A model generated the notes under the pieces. The model made no database searches, had not been told where the DNA came from, and saw only the letters and a list, made by a program, of their open reading frames with translations. DNA of 64,000 nt, taken from assembly GCA_965662345.1 (NCBI GenBank), contig CBFIHE010000003.1:1-64000 (forward strand), written 5' to 3'. Positions 42,935-51,182 of the stretch are shown piece by piece; positions within the stretch are counted from its first letter, which is position 1; every line of letters starts with the position of its first letter. The DNA comes from UBA6049 sp965662345 (GTDB lineage: Bacteria > Bacteroidota > Bacteroidia > Flavobacteriales_G > Salibacteraceae). Position numbers and translations under genes: made by a program.

Positions 42935-43780
42935 ATGCCGAAAATAACAAGATTTATAACCCTTGCCGTTTTAACCGTATTAAGCTTGCTAACAGAACCG
43001 CTCAACGGGCAAACGGTTTATCCAGAGGGTATTGAAAGCGATAGACCTGGGCAGGCCTACAGCTCTTTTGCCGTACCTGTGAACCAACTACAAATACAAG
43101 TAGGATCTGGAATGGTACTGAATAATCCAATGGGAGATGATTGGAGGTATACGAGCTTGGCTGGGTATGTTTTTAGGTTTGGGTTGGTAAAAAACTTAGA
43201 TATACAGTACAGTGTATTTCCTGGTTTTAGTGCTACAAGATTTTACAGAGCAAATAGAAAAGAATACGATTACGGTACTGGATATAATCCAGAACTATTG
43301 AACTTTGCCTTTCGCTATCAGCTACTCAGGGGAAGTGGGATGCTAAAAGCGGTTTCCATCTACCTTGAGGTGAATGCGCAAGACTTTATAGAAGGAGATT
43401 TCACAGAGAATCCATCTGTAAACAATCAAATCCGCATAAGTGCGAAACATATAGCCACAGACAGGCTGGCATTTACAACAAACGTTGCAGTAGGAAATGT
43501 ACATACAGACCAAAGAGATTACAGGTATGTATTGAACATGTCTTACAATGTGGGAGAAAATTGGGGAGTGTTTGGAGATGCCTTTGGAACCATGAACAGC
43601 AGTTTTCAAGCGCACAGAACAGATTTAGGAGCTTACTGGTTGGTAAAGCCCACCATTCAGTTAGATGCGTTTGTGGGAAGAACGTATGCTGGAGATAATA
43701 CCCACGATGCTTTTTTCGACTCTTTTTTTGCAGAAGTAGGCGCCTCTTTTAGGTTTCCCGTAAAAACCAATGCCAAGTAA
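42935..43780 (+). CDS. Outer-membrane beta-barrel protein (MetA-phenol/transporter type)
   Basis: The 281-residue product has a signal peptide (LAVLTVLSLLTEPLNGQ). Alternating beta strands follow, with an opening ESDRPGQAYSSFAVP, a motif of the 'transporter' family related to PF13557 (phenol-degradation MetA-like barrels). The C-terminal EVGASFRFPVK resembles a final barrel strand. The function is not known; the family is thought to form small outer-membrane channels. It is divergent from the PIG-L gene and precedes the photolyase gene by 15 bases, so it may share a transcript with it. Confidence 0.75.
   Translation: MPKITRFITLAVLTVLSLLTEPLNGQTVYPEGIESDRPGQAYSSFAVPVNQLQIQVGSGMVLNNPMGDDWRYTSLAGYVFRFGLVKNLDIQYSVFPGFSATRFYRANRKEYDYGTGYNPELLNFAFRYQLLRGSGMLKAVSIYLEVNAQDFIEGDFTENPSVNNQIRISAKHIATDRLAFTTNVAVGNVHTDQRDYRYVLNMSYNVGENWGVFGDAFGTMNSSFQAHRTDLGAYWLVKPTIQLDAFVGRTYAGDNTHDAFFDSFFAEVGASFRFPVKTNAK
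42939..42946 (-). promoter_or_regulatory. -7 box for the PIG-L gene, inside the divergent CDS
   Basis: TATTTTCG on the minus strand lies 21 bases before the PIG-L ATG at 42917 and within the first codons of the divergent gene. The two divergent starts are only 17 bases apart, so their promoters must overlap each other's coding sequence. Confidence 0.5.
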
Positions 43781-43795
43781 GCCTGTTTAGGCTAT

Positions 43796-45226
43796 GTGCA
43801 AGTAGTTTGGTTTAAAAGAGATTTGCGGTTGCGAGATCACGCCCCGCTTAAGCATGCTGTTCATACGGCAGAGCCGATGCTGCTTCTGTATGTTTTTGAA
43901 CCAAGTGTAATGCAGGCTCCTCAATACGCAGAAAGGCATTGGAGATTTGTGCAACAAAGCGTTGATGATTTAAATAAGCAACTTGCCCCCCTTCAAGCTA
44001 GTTTGGCTGTGTTTCACGATGAGGTTATCAATGTGCTCAACCAACTTAAGTCCGCCTATGGAAGTTTTACCCTCAACAGCCATGAAGAAACGGGAATCCG
44101 TTTGACCTACAACCGAGATTTGGCCATTGCTGAGTGGTGCAAGTCGAATGGCGTTTTATGGAATGAATTTCAAAGCAACGGCATTCAACGGGGTAGACAA
44201 AACCGAAAAGATTGGGCGAAGAAGTGGCATGAGTTCATGCATGGTGAGCAGGCGCATGTGCATCTAGACCAAGGTAAGTGGGTTAGGCACGATTACAACT
44301 ACAGATTTGTGTATGAACCAAGCCAAACCATGCAAAGCGGAGGCGAATCCAAAGCCTTTGCTTACCTAAACACTTTTTTTGAGAAGCGCGGTGCCACTTA
44401 CTCTAAGCACATCAGCAAACCGCTGGAAAGCAGAAAAAGCTGTAGTAGGCTATCGCCTTATTTGGCTTGGGGCAATTTGAGTATTCGGCAAGTTTATCAA
44501 GGGTATTTGACTGCCAAGAAAGAGAGCTCTTTTAAGCGACCGTTGGCCAATTTTGCAACCCGACTCCGTTGGCATTGTCATTTCATTCAAAAGTTTGAAA
44601 TGGAAGACCGAATGGAGTTTGTGAACTACAACAGTGGTTACGATGCGTTGGATAAACCAGAGAACCCTCATTGGCTAGAAGCTTGGCAACAAGGAAGAAC
44701 AGGTTACCCGTTGGTAGATGCTTGCATGCGTTGTGTGAACGAAACAGGATACCTCAATTTTAGAATGCGCGCCATGGTGGTGAGCTTTTTAACGCATCAT
44801 CTGTGGCAGCCATGGAAGCCAGGTTCGCTTTGGTTGGCCAAGCAATTTTTGGATTTTGAACCTGGTATTCACTACCCGCAGTTTCAAATGCAAGCTGGGG
44901 TAACGGGTATCAATACCATACGCATTTACAACCCCGTAAAGCAAAGTATGGAGCACGACCCCGAAGGTGTTTTCATTAAAGCTTGGGTGCCAGAGTTGAA
45001 AGATGTTCCTGTGGAATACCTGCATGAACCCTGGAAAATGCCGCCCATGGAGCAACAGCTCACAGGCTTTGTATTGGGAGAGAATTACCCGCACCCGCTG
45101 GTAGATTTAAAACTAAGCGGCAAAAATGCACGCGACCAATTATGGGCTGCTAGGAAGCAGGCGCCTGTAAAGAAAGAAAGCAAGCGAATCTTGAAAAAGC
45201 ACACCATGCCCAACAGACAACCATGA
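43796..45226 (+). CDS. Cryptochrome/deoxyribodipyrimidine photolyase family protein
   Basis: The 476-residue flavoprotein has the N-terminal antenna-binding Rossmann domain (VVWFKRDLRLRDHAPL, about 1-130) and the C-terminal FAD domain. The latter holds the conserved sequences SRLSPYLAWGNLSIRQVY, ANFATRLRWHCHFIQ, TGYPLVDACMRCVNETGYL and the flavin-contact stretch FLDFEPGIHYPQFQMQAG. It belongs to the photolyase group found next to DUF2256 proteins rather than to CRY-DASH. It should repair UV-induced pyrimidine dimers with blue light or act as a photoreceptor. It starts with GTG, and its stop overlaps the DUF2256 start (ATGA). Confidence 0.93.
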   Translation: MQVVWFKRDLRLRDHAPLKHAVHTAEPMLLLYVFEPSVMQAPQYAERHWRFVQQSVDDLNKQLAPLQASLAVFHDEVINVLNQLKSAYGSFTLNSHEETGIRLTYNRDLAIAEWCKSNGVLWNEFQSNGIQRGRQNRKDWAKKWHEFMHGEQAHVHLDQGKWVRHDYNYRFVYEPSQTMQSGGESKAFAYLNTFFEKRGATYSKHISKPLESRKSCSRLSPYLAWGNLSIRQVYQGYLTAKKESSFKRPLANFATRLRWHCHFIQKFEMEDRMEFVNYNSGYDALDKPENPHWLEAWQQGRTGYPLVDACMRCVNETGYLNFRMRAMVVSFLTHHLWQPWKPGSLWLAKQFLDFEPGIHYPQFQMQAGVTGINTIRIYNPVKQSMEHDPEGVFIKAWVPELKDVPVEYLHEPWKMPPMEQQLTGFVLGENYPHPLVDLKLSGKNARDQLWAARKQAPVKKESKRILKKHTMPNRQP

Positions 45227-45360
45227 AACACCGGAAGAAAAGTGATTTACCCACTAAAACGTGTCCCGTTTGCCAACGCCCGTTCACCTGGCGCAAAAAA
45301 TGGGAACGCGATTGGGAGAATGTGGTGTATTGTAGTGAGCGGTGTAGGCGGAGTGCATAA
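45223..45360 (+). CDS. DUF2256 zinc-ribbon miniprotein
   Basis: An ORF of 45 codons starts at the ATG that overlaps the photolyase stop. It encodes a basic protein starting MKHRKKSDLPTKTCPVCQRP, with FTWRKKWERDWENVVYCSERCRR after it. Two Cys-x-x-Cys-like pairs (CPVC, CSERC) make a likely zinc site. This is the DUF2256 pattern, a small family that is commonly adjacent to cryptochrome/photolyase genes. It is too short for most gene finders but the motif and the four-base overlap make it convincing. Its biochemical role is unknown. Confidence 0.88.
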   Translation: MKHRKKSDLPTKTCPVCQRPFTWRKKWERDWENVVYCSERCRRSA

Positions 45361-45433
45361 AGTTCAGAATTTCTGGTAAAGAGCTATTAATAGCGAATAA
45401 ATTGCAAAGCCTGTATCAGAAGGACTTTGGTAT

Positions 45434-45476
45434 ACGTAATCCATTGGAAGATCCAATAGCTTCCAATGAATTACGT
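45434..45476. repeat. 17-base inverted repeat between convergent genes
   Basis: ACGTAATCCATTGGAAG pairs with CTTCCAATGAATTACGT with one mismatch, closing a nine-base loop. It lies between the DUF2256 gene and the convergent barrel gene, so it may be a bidirectional terminator, although T tracts are poor on both sides. Confidence 0.6.
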
Positions 45477-45490
45477 TTCAATTTCAAAGA

Positions 45491-46132
45491 CTAGAAGCTT
45501 AAGCGAATGCCGATATTCGTGTAGAACGAATTCGCTTTACCGTTATCTCCAGATTTGTGAATTGGTGTTAAACCAAGTTGATAGCCTGCATCTAAGAAAA
45601 GGAACAACACATCTATTCCCATTCCGAAATCTGCATTAACTATAAGGTTGGAATAATCATCTGCCCCTAGGTCTTCATGACCTGCATTTGTGGTGTGGTC
45701 AACAGACATTACATGATGACCGTCAAACCCACCGAATAACCGAACATTAATGAGGTTTTCAGTCTCTGGCTTAATTAAGCGGAAACCAACTCTCAGTGGA
45801 ACAGATACCATATTAATTTTGGTTTCATCCGTCAATTCATTACCCGTTACGCTGTTTTCGTTCACAATTTCTGTACTCACGGTTGTGTATTGAAAACCCG
45901 GTTGCACGTAGAAACGCTCTCCAAAGGTTAAAGCTGCGCCAAAATGGTATCCTGGTCTTCCACTTACCTTACGATCATGTAGAACGCCATCTATGAGAGA
46001 TGTTCCTTGGTCACTTGTAAGTTGCGTGACATTGAAGCCACCATAACCTCTTAAATCAATTTTCTGGCTAAAGCCGTCTACCACTAGAATTGACAGCATA
46101 GCGGCCATTAAAACGCCAATTTTTGTTTTCAT
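45491..46132 (-). CDS. Outer-membrane beta-barrel protein (PorT/OMP_b-brl_2 type)
   Basis: The 213-residue product has a signal peptide (LMAAMLSILVVDGFSQ) and a small barrel domain with alternating strands: YGGFNVTQLTSDQG, YHFGAALTFGERFYVQPGFQ, INMVSVPLRVGFRL and a terminal FYTNIGIRLSF. It fits the PF13568 family, widespread in Bacteroidota and without a precise role. It is transcribed divergently from the CRY-DASH gene with 136 bases between the starts. Confidence 0.82.
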   Translation of the reverse strand: MKTKIGVLMAAMLSILVVDGFSQKIDLRGYGGFNVTQLTSDQGTSLIDGVLHDRKVSGRPGYHFGAALTFGERFYVQPGFQYTTVSTEIVNENSVTGNELTDETKINMVSVPLRVGFRLIKPETENLINVRLFGGFDGHHVMSVDHTTNAGHEDLGADDYSNLIVNADFGMGIDVLFLFLDAGYQLGLTPIHKSGDNGKANSFYTNIGIRLSF

Positions 46133-46268
46133 AGGACAATGTAATAAGTTAATAATTTCAGGGAAAGATAAAAAAACGGTTCGAGAAATCAGGTGATTTG
46201 AGCAGGAATCAATTAGGCCTGCATTTAGTTATACTCAACTTAATCCTGCAAGTGCTGTTTTTATTGTT

Positions 46269-47684
46269 ATGAGCAAAGCAATAGTTTGGTTTCGGAATGA
46301 TTTACGTCTTCATGACCATGAAGCACTACATACGGCAATAGCAAAGCATGAAGAGGTACTTTTCATTTATGTGTTCGACCCGTTTTGGTGGAAAAATGAT
46401 GCTTTTGGAATGAGGAAAACAGGTGCCTTTCGCACCAAGTTCTTGTTGGAGTCGGTACAAGAATTAAGAGAAAGCATTCAATCTCAAGGTAGCGATTTGG
46501 TGATTCGATATGGAGATACCACGGAAGAATTAAAGAAGATTCAGAATCAATTCAACGCTCAGCATATCTACTTTCACCTCGGCTTTGCCGATGAAGAAAC
46601 CAAATTGGAAGAAAGCGTAAAATCGGGGTTCACGGACGTAACCCTTCATGGTTTTGACGGTGCCACACTCTTTCATTGGGAAGACCTCCCGTTTGATTCT
46701 ATTGATAAATTCTCCAACGGTTTTACCTCTTTTCGAAAGAAGTTAGAAAAGAAGAAAATTGAGGTTAGGCCACTATTTGAAACACCATCGGCCTTGCCGG
46801 AATTACCACTTGGTATTTCACCAGGAACTCTCCCTGAAATGCGCGATTTTGGCTTGGATGAAACTGAAACGGATGAGCGAGCGGCTTTGAAATTCAAAGG
46901 TGGGGAACATGAAGGTTTAAACCGACTCAATCACTACATCTGGGAGACTAAAAAGCTGAGCTATTACAAGAAAACGCGTAATGGGTTGCTGGGCGCAGAT
47001 TACAGCTCCAAATTCTCGGCATGGTTGGCAAATGGGCCCCTGTCTCCAAGATATATTTATAGTGAGGTAAAACGTTACGAAGAGGAAATTACCTCCAATG
47101 AATCAACGTACTGGTTGGTATTTGAGCTCATGTGGCGCGATTTCTTTCATTTTACGGGTAGGAAGCATGGCACCGATATTTTTAAGCCCCTTGGCATAAA
47201 AAAGGAAGTGCATACACGCGGAAAGAGAGACATGAAACTTTTTGAGAAATGGCGCACAGGAGAAACGGGAATTCCGTTTGTAGATGCCAATATGAAAGAA
47301 CTGCTACTAACAGGATTCATGAGTAATCGCGGTAGGCAAAATGTGGCGAGTTTTTTGGTGAAAGATTTGGGTCTAGATTGGCGCTTGGGAGCTGCTTGGT
47401 TTGAGCATCAACTGATCGATTATGATGTTTTTTCAAACTACGGCAATTGGAATTACGTGGCAGGTGTGGGTACAGACCCTCGCCAAGACCGCTGGTTTAA
47501 TGTGATTTGGCAAAGTAAAAAATACGATGCCGTTGGTAAGTACGGCAAGCATTGGTTGCCAGAGTTGCAAGGACTATCTCCCAAAGAAATTCACCAACCG
47601 TATTTGGTTCCATCAGAACGAGCAACGCTCATGGATTTACCTCAGAAATATCAAAAGCCTATTTACGTGCATAAAAGGTGGTGA
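46269..47684 (+). CDS. CRY-DASH type cryptochrome
   Basis: The 471-residue flavoprotein has an N-terminal antenna domain (AIVWFRNDLRLHDHEALHTA) and an FAD domain with GLLGADYSSKFSAWLANGPL, YWLVFELMWRDFFHF, TGIPFVDANMKELLLTGFMS and FSNYGNWNYVAGVGTDPRQD. The last is the signature of CRY-DASH proteins, which repair dimers in single-stranded DNA and may act in light signalling. CRY-DASH proteins typically bind folate (MTHF) as antenna. It abuts the convergent DUF481 gene without any gap. Confidence 0.94.
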   Translation: MSKAIVWFRNDLRLHDHEALHTAIAKHEEVLFIYVFDPFWWKNDAFGMRKTGAFRTKFLLESVQELRESIQSQGSDLVIRYGDTTEELKKIQNQFNAQHIYFHLGFADEETKLEESVKSGFTDVTLHGFDGATLFHWEDLPFDSIDKFSNGFTSFRKKLEKKKIEVRPLFETPSALPELPLGISPGTLPEMRDFGLDETETDERAALKFKGGEHEGLNRLNHYIWETKKLSYYKKTRNGLLGADYSSKFSAWLANGPLSPRYIYSEVKRYEEEITSNESTYWLVFELMWRDFFHFTGRKHGTDIFKPLGIKKEVHTRGKRDMKLFEKWRTGETGIPFVDANMKELLLTGFMSNRGRQNVASFLVKDLGLDWRLGAAWFEHQLIDYDVFSNYGNWNYVAGVGTDPRQDRWFNVIWQSKKYDAVGKYGKHWLPELQGLSPKEIHQPYLVPSERATLMDLPQKYQKPIYVHKRW

Positions 47685-48698
47685 TTACAAGGAATAGCTA
47701 AGACCCAGTACAATGCTGTAATCTTCTTGAAGCCCTGTTTCAGATACAGGTTTTCTATCGTAGGAATATTTAAACGTGGTATTCCATTTTAGATCGCCTA
47801 TCATTTCCCAGAGCAACTGCAAGTTGTAATCTATACGATATCTGCCTGTTACGTTCCAACTGGGGTAGTAGCTTATGTCTGTTGCTAAATTGAAGGATTT
47901 ACCCACTATTTTGAAACGCTCGTAGCTCATTTGTATAACTCCCTCTGAGTTGATCTGCGTATTTCCTTCAATGTTAAGCTCTTGGTTTATAGTTGTAGCT
48001 ATACCAGCTAGAAATAAGTTGTTATTGTCGTGCAAAATTATGTGACCAATACCCTGTGCTGCAAAGGCCCTGGATTGCAAACCCAATTGAATATTTTGCT
48101 GAAAACCCCCAACACTAATAGTGTACCATTGATCTGCAAATAACCAATTAAAAGTATAGGAGGCATCTTGTCTTTGGTTTTCGTCTTGCCCATCTGCACT
48201 GTTGAAAATGACGGAATAATCAATGGCCTGATAACTGTTTATTGCGCGGTAGTTAAGATTGAGTCCGCCATTTAGTTGAAGTGTGCTATTGGCTTTGGTA
48301 AAACTAAACCCAGCAGTAATTTGGCCGTCTAACCTATCAAGAAAGCTCTTTCTAATACGGGTGATTTCAACCAGAGCAGAAAGGGGTAACTGAACCGTAT
48401 CGGTGTAGCTCAAGATTTTCACGTAGCCCGCAGAGTCTCCCCTACCAAGTGCTCCAAAGTACCTATTTCCTTTTGAGGTAGAAATATCAAACTGGTTCTT
48501 GCTTTCCAAAAATGCGATGCGAATCCACTTTACTTGCAAGGTGCCAGCATCATCCGTGCTATATTTTAGATAGCCTAAAGAAAGTTCTTTGATTTCTCCC
48601 GTAATGCGATCACCATTGTTTAAAACCAAGGTGTCTGACTTTTGCGCGTGGGAGAATCCAAACGAAAAAACCACTACGAAAAGAAGAATAAATCGCAT
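47685..48698 (-). CDS. DUF481 domain protein, outer-membrane beta-barrel
   Basis: The 337-residue product has a signal peptide (LLFVVVFSFGFSHAQ) and an N-terminal small beta domain with LVLNNGDRITGEIKELSLGY and YLKYSTDDAGTLQVKW. A DUF481-type barrel follows (about 125-337). DUF481 proteins are probably outer-membrane proteins of unknown role, some salt-induced. It follows the DMT transporter gene by 15 bases and may be co-transcribed with it. Its stop codon touches the cryptochrome stop. Confidence 0.85.
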   Translation of the reverse strand: MRFILLFVVVFSFGFSHAQKSDTLVLNNGDRITGEIKELSLGYLKYSTDDAGTLQVKWIRIAFLESKNQFDISTSKGNRYFGALGRGDSAGYVKILSYTDTVQLPLSALVEITRIRKSFLDRLDGQITAGFSFTKANSTLQLNGGLNLNYRAINSYQAIDYSVIFNSADGQDENQRQDASYTFNWLFADQWYTISVGGFQQNIQLGLQSRAFAAQGIGHIILHDNNNLFLAGIATTINQELNIEGNTQINSEGVIQMSYERFKIVGKSFNLATDISYYPSWNVTGRYRIDYNLQLLWEMIGDLKWNTTFKYSYDRKPVSETGLQEDYSIVLGLSYSL

Positions 48699-48713
48699 GG
48701 CGCGAAAGTACTA

Positions 48714-49544
48714 TCAATCTTTGACTAGATACACATTCAAGAGCACTCCTGCGAGTACCAAAGAGATACCGCCAAGTACTTGCCAAGAAGGAACAATGCC
48801 AAAAATTGAAAAATCAAAGAATAAGGCAAAGCCGATGCCTATGTACTTTAACCCGGCTATTTTCCCAGCTTTATCGCTCTGCCACCCTTTGGTCATGTAC
48901 ACCTGCGCAATTTGAGTGAAAATGCCCATGAAAAGAAGGTAAATCCAATCTATTCCTTGAGGGGTAACCCAATAGAAAAGCGAGATTACCGCCATTACAG
49001 GTGTGGCAATTAATGGAAAGTAAAGTACAACCACCACAGGGTGGTCGGTATCTTTCACCTTGCGAATCATATTGTAAGCCAATCCGCTAAAAACGGCAGA
49101 AACCAATCCGGCTATAAAGTATTTCAATTCTAAATCTGGATTGAAACCCTTCATAATAAGTATGCCCATGAAGCTTACACCAAAGAATAACCATCGCCTT
49201 GCAGGAACGGGTTCTTTGAGTATCCAAATGGCAAAAACACTTGTTAGAATGGGAGACAAGTACTGAATGGTTATGGCCGTAGCAATAGGCAATTTTTGTA
49301 AGGTGTAAAAGAATAGACTTAAGGCAGTAACACCAAAAACACCTCTTAAAACCAAGAACTTACGGTTATTCCCCAATGGACTTATGCGCAGCTTGTAAAT
49401 CATTCCAAGGCTGAGGACAATGGAGATAAGCGAACGAAAAAACACGAGCTCTGTAAAAGGAATATGACTCAAGAATTTTACGCACAACTGCATAAGGCTA
49501 AAGCCTAATGCTGAGATAATCATGTATTGTACACCCTTGCTCAT
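48714..49544 (-). CDS. DMT family (EamA) transporter
   Basis: From the ATG at 49544 the product is 276 residues with about ten membrane helices in two EamA repeats, an inverted duplication. Recognisable pieces are FSLMQLCVKFLSHIPFTELVFFR (split here: FSLMQLCVKFL, PFTELVFFR) and IQYLSPILTSVFAIWIL. EamA proteins export or exchange metabolites; the substrate is not known. The GTG four codons earlier is possible, but the ATG fits better because an AACCTTTG box lies 12 bases before it. Confidence 0.88.
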   Translation of the reverse strand: MSKGVQYMIISALGFSLMQLCVKFLSHIPFTELVFFRSLISIVLSLGMIYKLRISPLGNNRKFLVLRGVFGVTALSLFFYTLQKLPIATAITIQYLSPILTSVFAIWILKEPVPARRWLFFGVSFMGILIMKGFNPDLELKYFIAGLVSAVFSGLAYNMIRKVKDTDHPVVVVLYFPLIATPVMAVISLFYWVTPQGIDWIYLLFMGIFTQIAQVYMTKGWQSDKAGKIAGLKYIGIGFALFFDFSIFGIVPSWQVLGGISLVLAGVLLNVYLVKD

Positions 49545-49629
49545 GAATACGGGCACAAAGGTTCACAATTTAGGGCAGGTTTGAATCGCTTTAGGAAAGA
49601 TGGTGCCGGGTTAAGCTATTTTTACACTT

Positions 49630-50652
49630 TTGTTAGGTCAAATCAAGAGACTCTTGGAGAATTACCCGACTGTAGGTGTTGTAGGAAGCGGTAGCTGGGG
49701 ATCAGCTATTGTGAAGATGCTAAGCGAAAACTTAGAAACCATTCATTGGTGGATGCATGATCCAGATGCTGTAAAGCACATTAAGCGCTACAAGCATAAT
49801 CCCAAATACCTGCAATCTGTGCAATACGATACGGCTATTATTAAGCCTACAGCAGATTTGGAAAAGGTAATTCATTCTTCAGAAGTTTTGGTAATGGTTG
49901 TACCCAGTGCATTCATTACTGAACTTTTTAAAGAAATAGACCCCGCTTTACTGAAAGATAAAACAATCATTAGTGCCATTAAGGGGATTATTCCTGAGTA
50001 TAATGCGATTCCTGCTAGATACTTTCACAAAACATTTGGTGTGCCATACGAGCGTATAGGTATGATTAGCGGACCATGTCATGCAGAAGAAGTAGCCTTG
50101 GAGCGTTTGTCTTACCTTACCATTGGTTGTAAAGATCAAGAAATTGCCTCTCAAGTAGCAGAAATGCTGAGAGGTAGATACATTAAAACCAGCTTAACAG
50201 ATGACCTTTTTGGTACAGAGTTATGTGCTGTACTCAAGAATGTATACTCCATTGCAGCAGGAATTTACAGTGGTTTGGGCTATGGAGATAACTTTCAAGC
50301 TGTTTTGGTATCTAATGCCATACAAGAAGCGGAGAGTTTTATAGATGCCATTAGTCCCATTCACCGTGATGTGCTATCTAGCGCCTACCTTGGAGATTTG
50401 TTGGTAACCGCCTACTCTAAATTTTCTAGAAACAGAACCTTTGGCTTTATGATAGGTAAAGGTTACAGCGTAAAAACTGCGCAGTTAGAGATGGATATGA
50501 TTGCAGAAGGATATTATGCCGTGAATAGCATCATGGAAATCAATAAAAAATTCATGGTTGAACTCCCAATTTGCGAGGCAGTTCACAATGTCTTATACGA
50601 ACGCATTTCACCTGTTATAGAAATGAATATTCTTGCTGATAAATTGAGCTAA
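49630..50652 (+). CDS. gpsA: Glycerol-3-phosphate dehydrogenase [NAD(P)+]
   Basis: GpsA reduces dihydroxyacetone phosphate to sn-glycerol-3-phosphate for phospholipid synthesis. The 340-residue protein has the dinucleotide motif VGVVGSGSWGSAIVKML, the family motif ISGPCHAEEVA (usually GPSxAxE; here Cys replaces Ser), and the catalytic Lys in ELCAVLKNVYSIAAGI with SRNRTFGFMIGKG near the end. It begins with TTG directly after a TACACTTTTG sequence that may be part of its promoter, so the exact start is uncertain. It is followed by a small gene 12 bases on. Confidence 0.94.
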   Translation: MLGQIKRLLENYPTVGVVGSGSWGSAIVKMLSENLETIHWWMHDPDAVKHIKRYKHNPKYLQSVQYDTAIIKPTADLEKVIHSSEVLVMVVPSAFITELFKEIDPALLKDKTIISAIKGIIPEYNAIPARYFHKTFGVPYERIGMISGPCHAEEVALERLSYLTIGCKDQEIASQVAEMLRGRYIKTSLTDDLFGTELCAVLKNVYSIAAGIYSGLGYGDNFQAVLVSNAIQEAESFIDAISPIHRDVLSSAYLGDLLVTAYSKFSRNRTFGFMIGKGYSVKTAQLEMDMIAEGYYAVNSIMEINKKFMVELPICEAVHNVLYERISPVIEMNILADKLS

Positions 50653-50663
50653 ACCCAAATTTT

Positions 50664-51179
50664 GTGAAGTACAAAAGACTCACCAAAAAAGAATTGGAAT
50701 CTCTAGAAAGAGAATTCATCATGTTCCTTTCTTCTCAAAGCATAGAAGCAGAGGAGTGGGAAAAATTGAAAAAGACCGATAAGAAAAAGTCTGAAGGCCT
50801 TATTGAGATCTTCTCTGATGTGGTTTGGGAGAAAATTCTTTCAGCCAATAACTATACAGAGCAGCTAGATGCCAAAGAGTTCAAAACAGCCTTGTATGGA
50901 GATAAGCAGGCTCAAATGATTATTGCCAAAGTTTTGGAAGGTAGCAAGATCAGCTTCAAAACCAAGAACTTGATTAAGGTGATGCAGAATGGGATCAAGA
51001 AAGGAGAAGTTGAACTCTACAGAGCAACCAAATCGTACAAGACTACCCGTGAAATGGAAATGATGGATGCCATAAAAGAGGGTGCTTTTGTTTCTCGCGG
51101 TAATTGGTACAAAGCGCTACAAGAAATCGTGGCTATTTCTGGACCAGAAGACGAACCCGACTCTGATGAGGAGGAATAG
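50664..51179 (+). CDS. Conserved Bacteroidota protein, probably DUF6495
   Basis: The 171-residue soluble helical protein begins KYKRLTKKELESLEREFI and has EFIMFLSSQSIEAEEWEKLK, a pattern I associate with the DUF6495 family of Flavobacteriia. The C-terminus is strongly acidic (EDEPDSDEEE). No function is known. It starts with GTG right after an AAATTTTG box and follows gpsA by 12 bases, so it may share that transcript or have its own leaderless promoter. Confidence 0.72.
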   Translation: MKYKRLTKKELESLEREFIMFLSSQSIEAEEWEKLKKTDKKKSEGLIEIFSDVVWEKILSANNYTEQLDAKEFKTALYGDKQAQMIIAKVLEGSKISFKTKNLIKVMQNGIKKGEVELYRATKSYKTTREMEMMDAIKEGAFVSRGNWYKALQEIVAISGPEDEPDSDEEE

Positions 51180-51182
51180 AAT

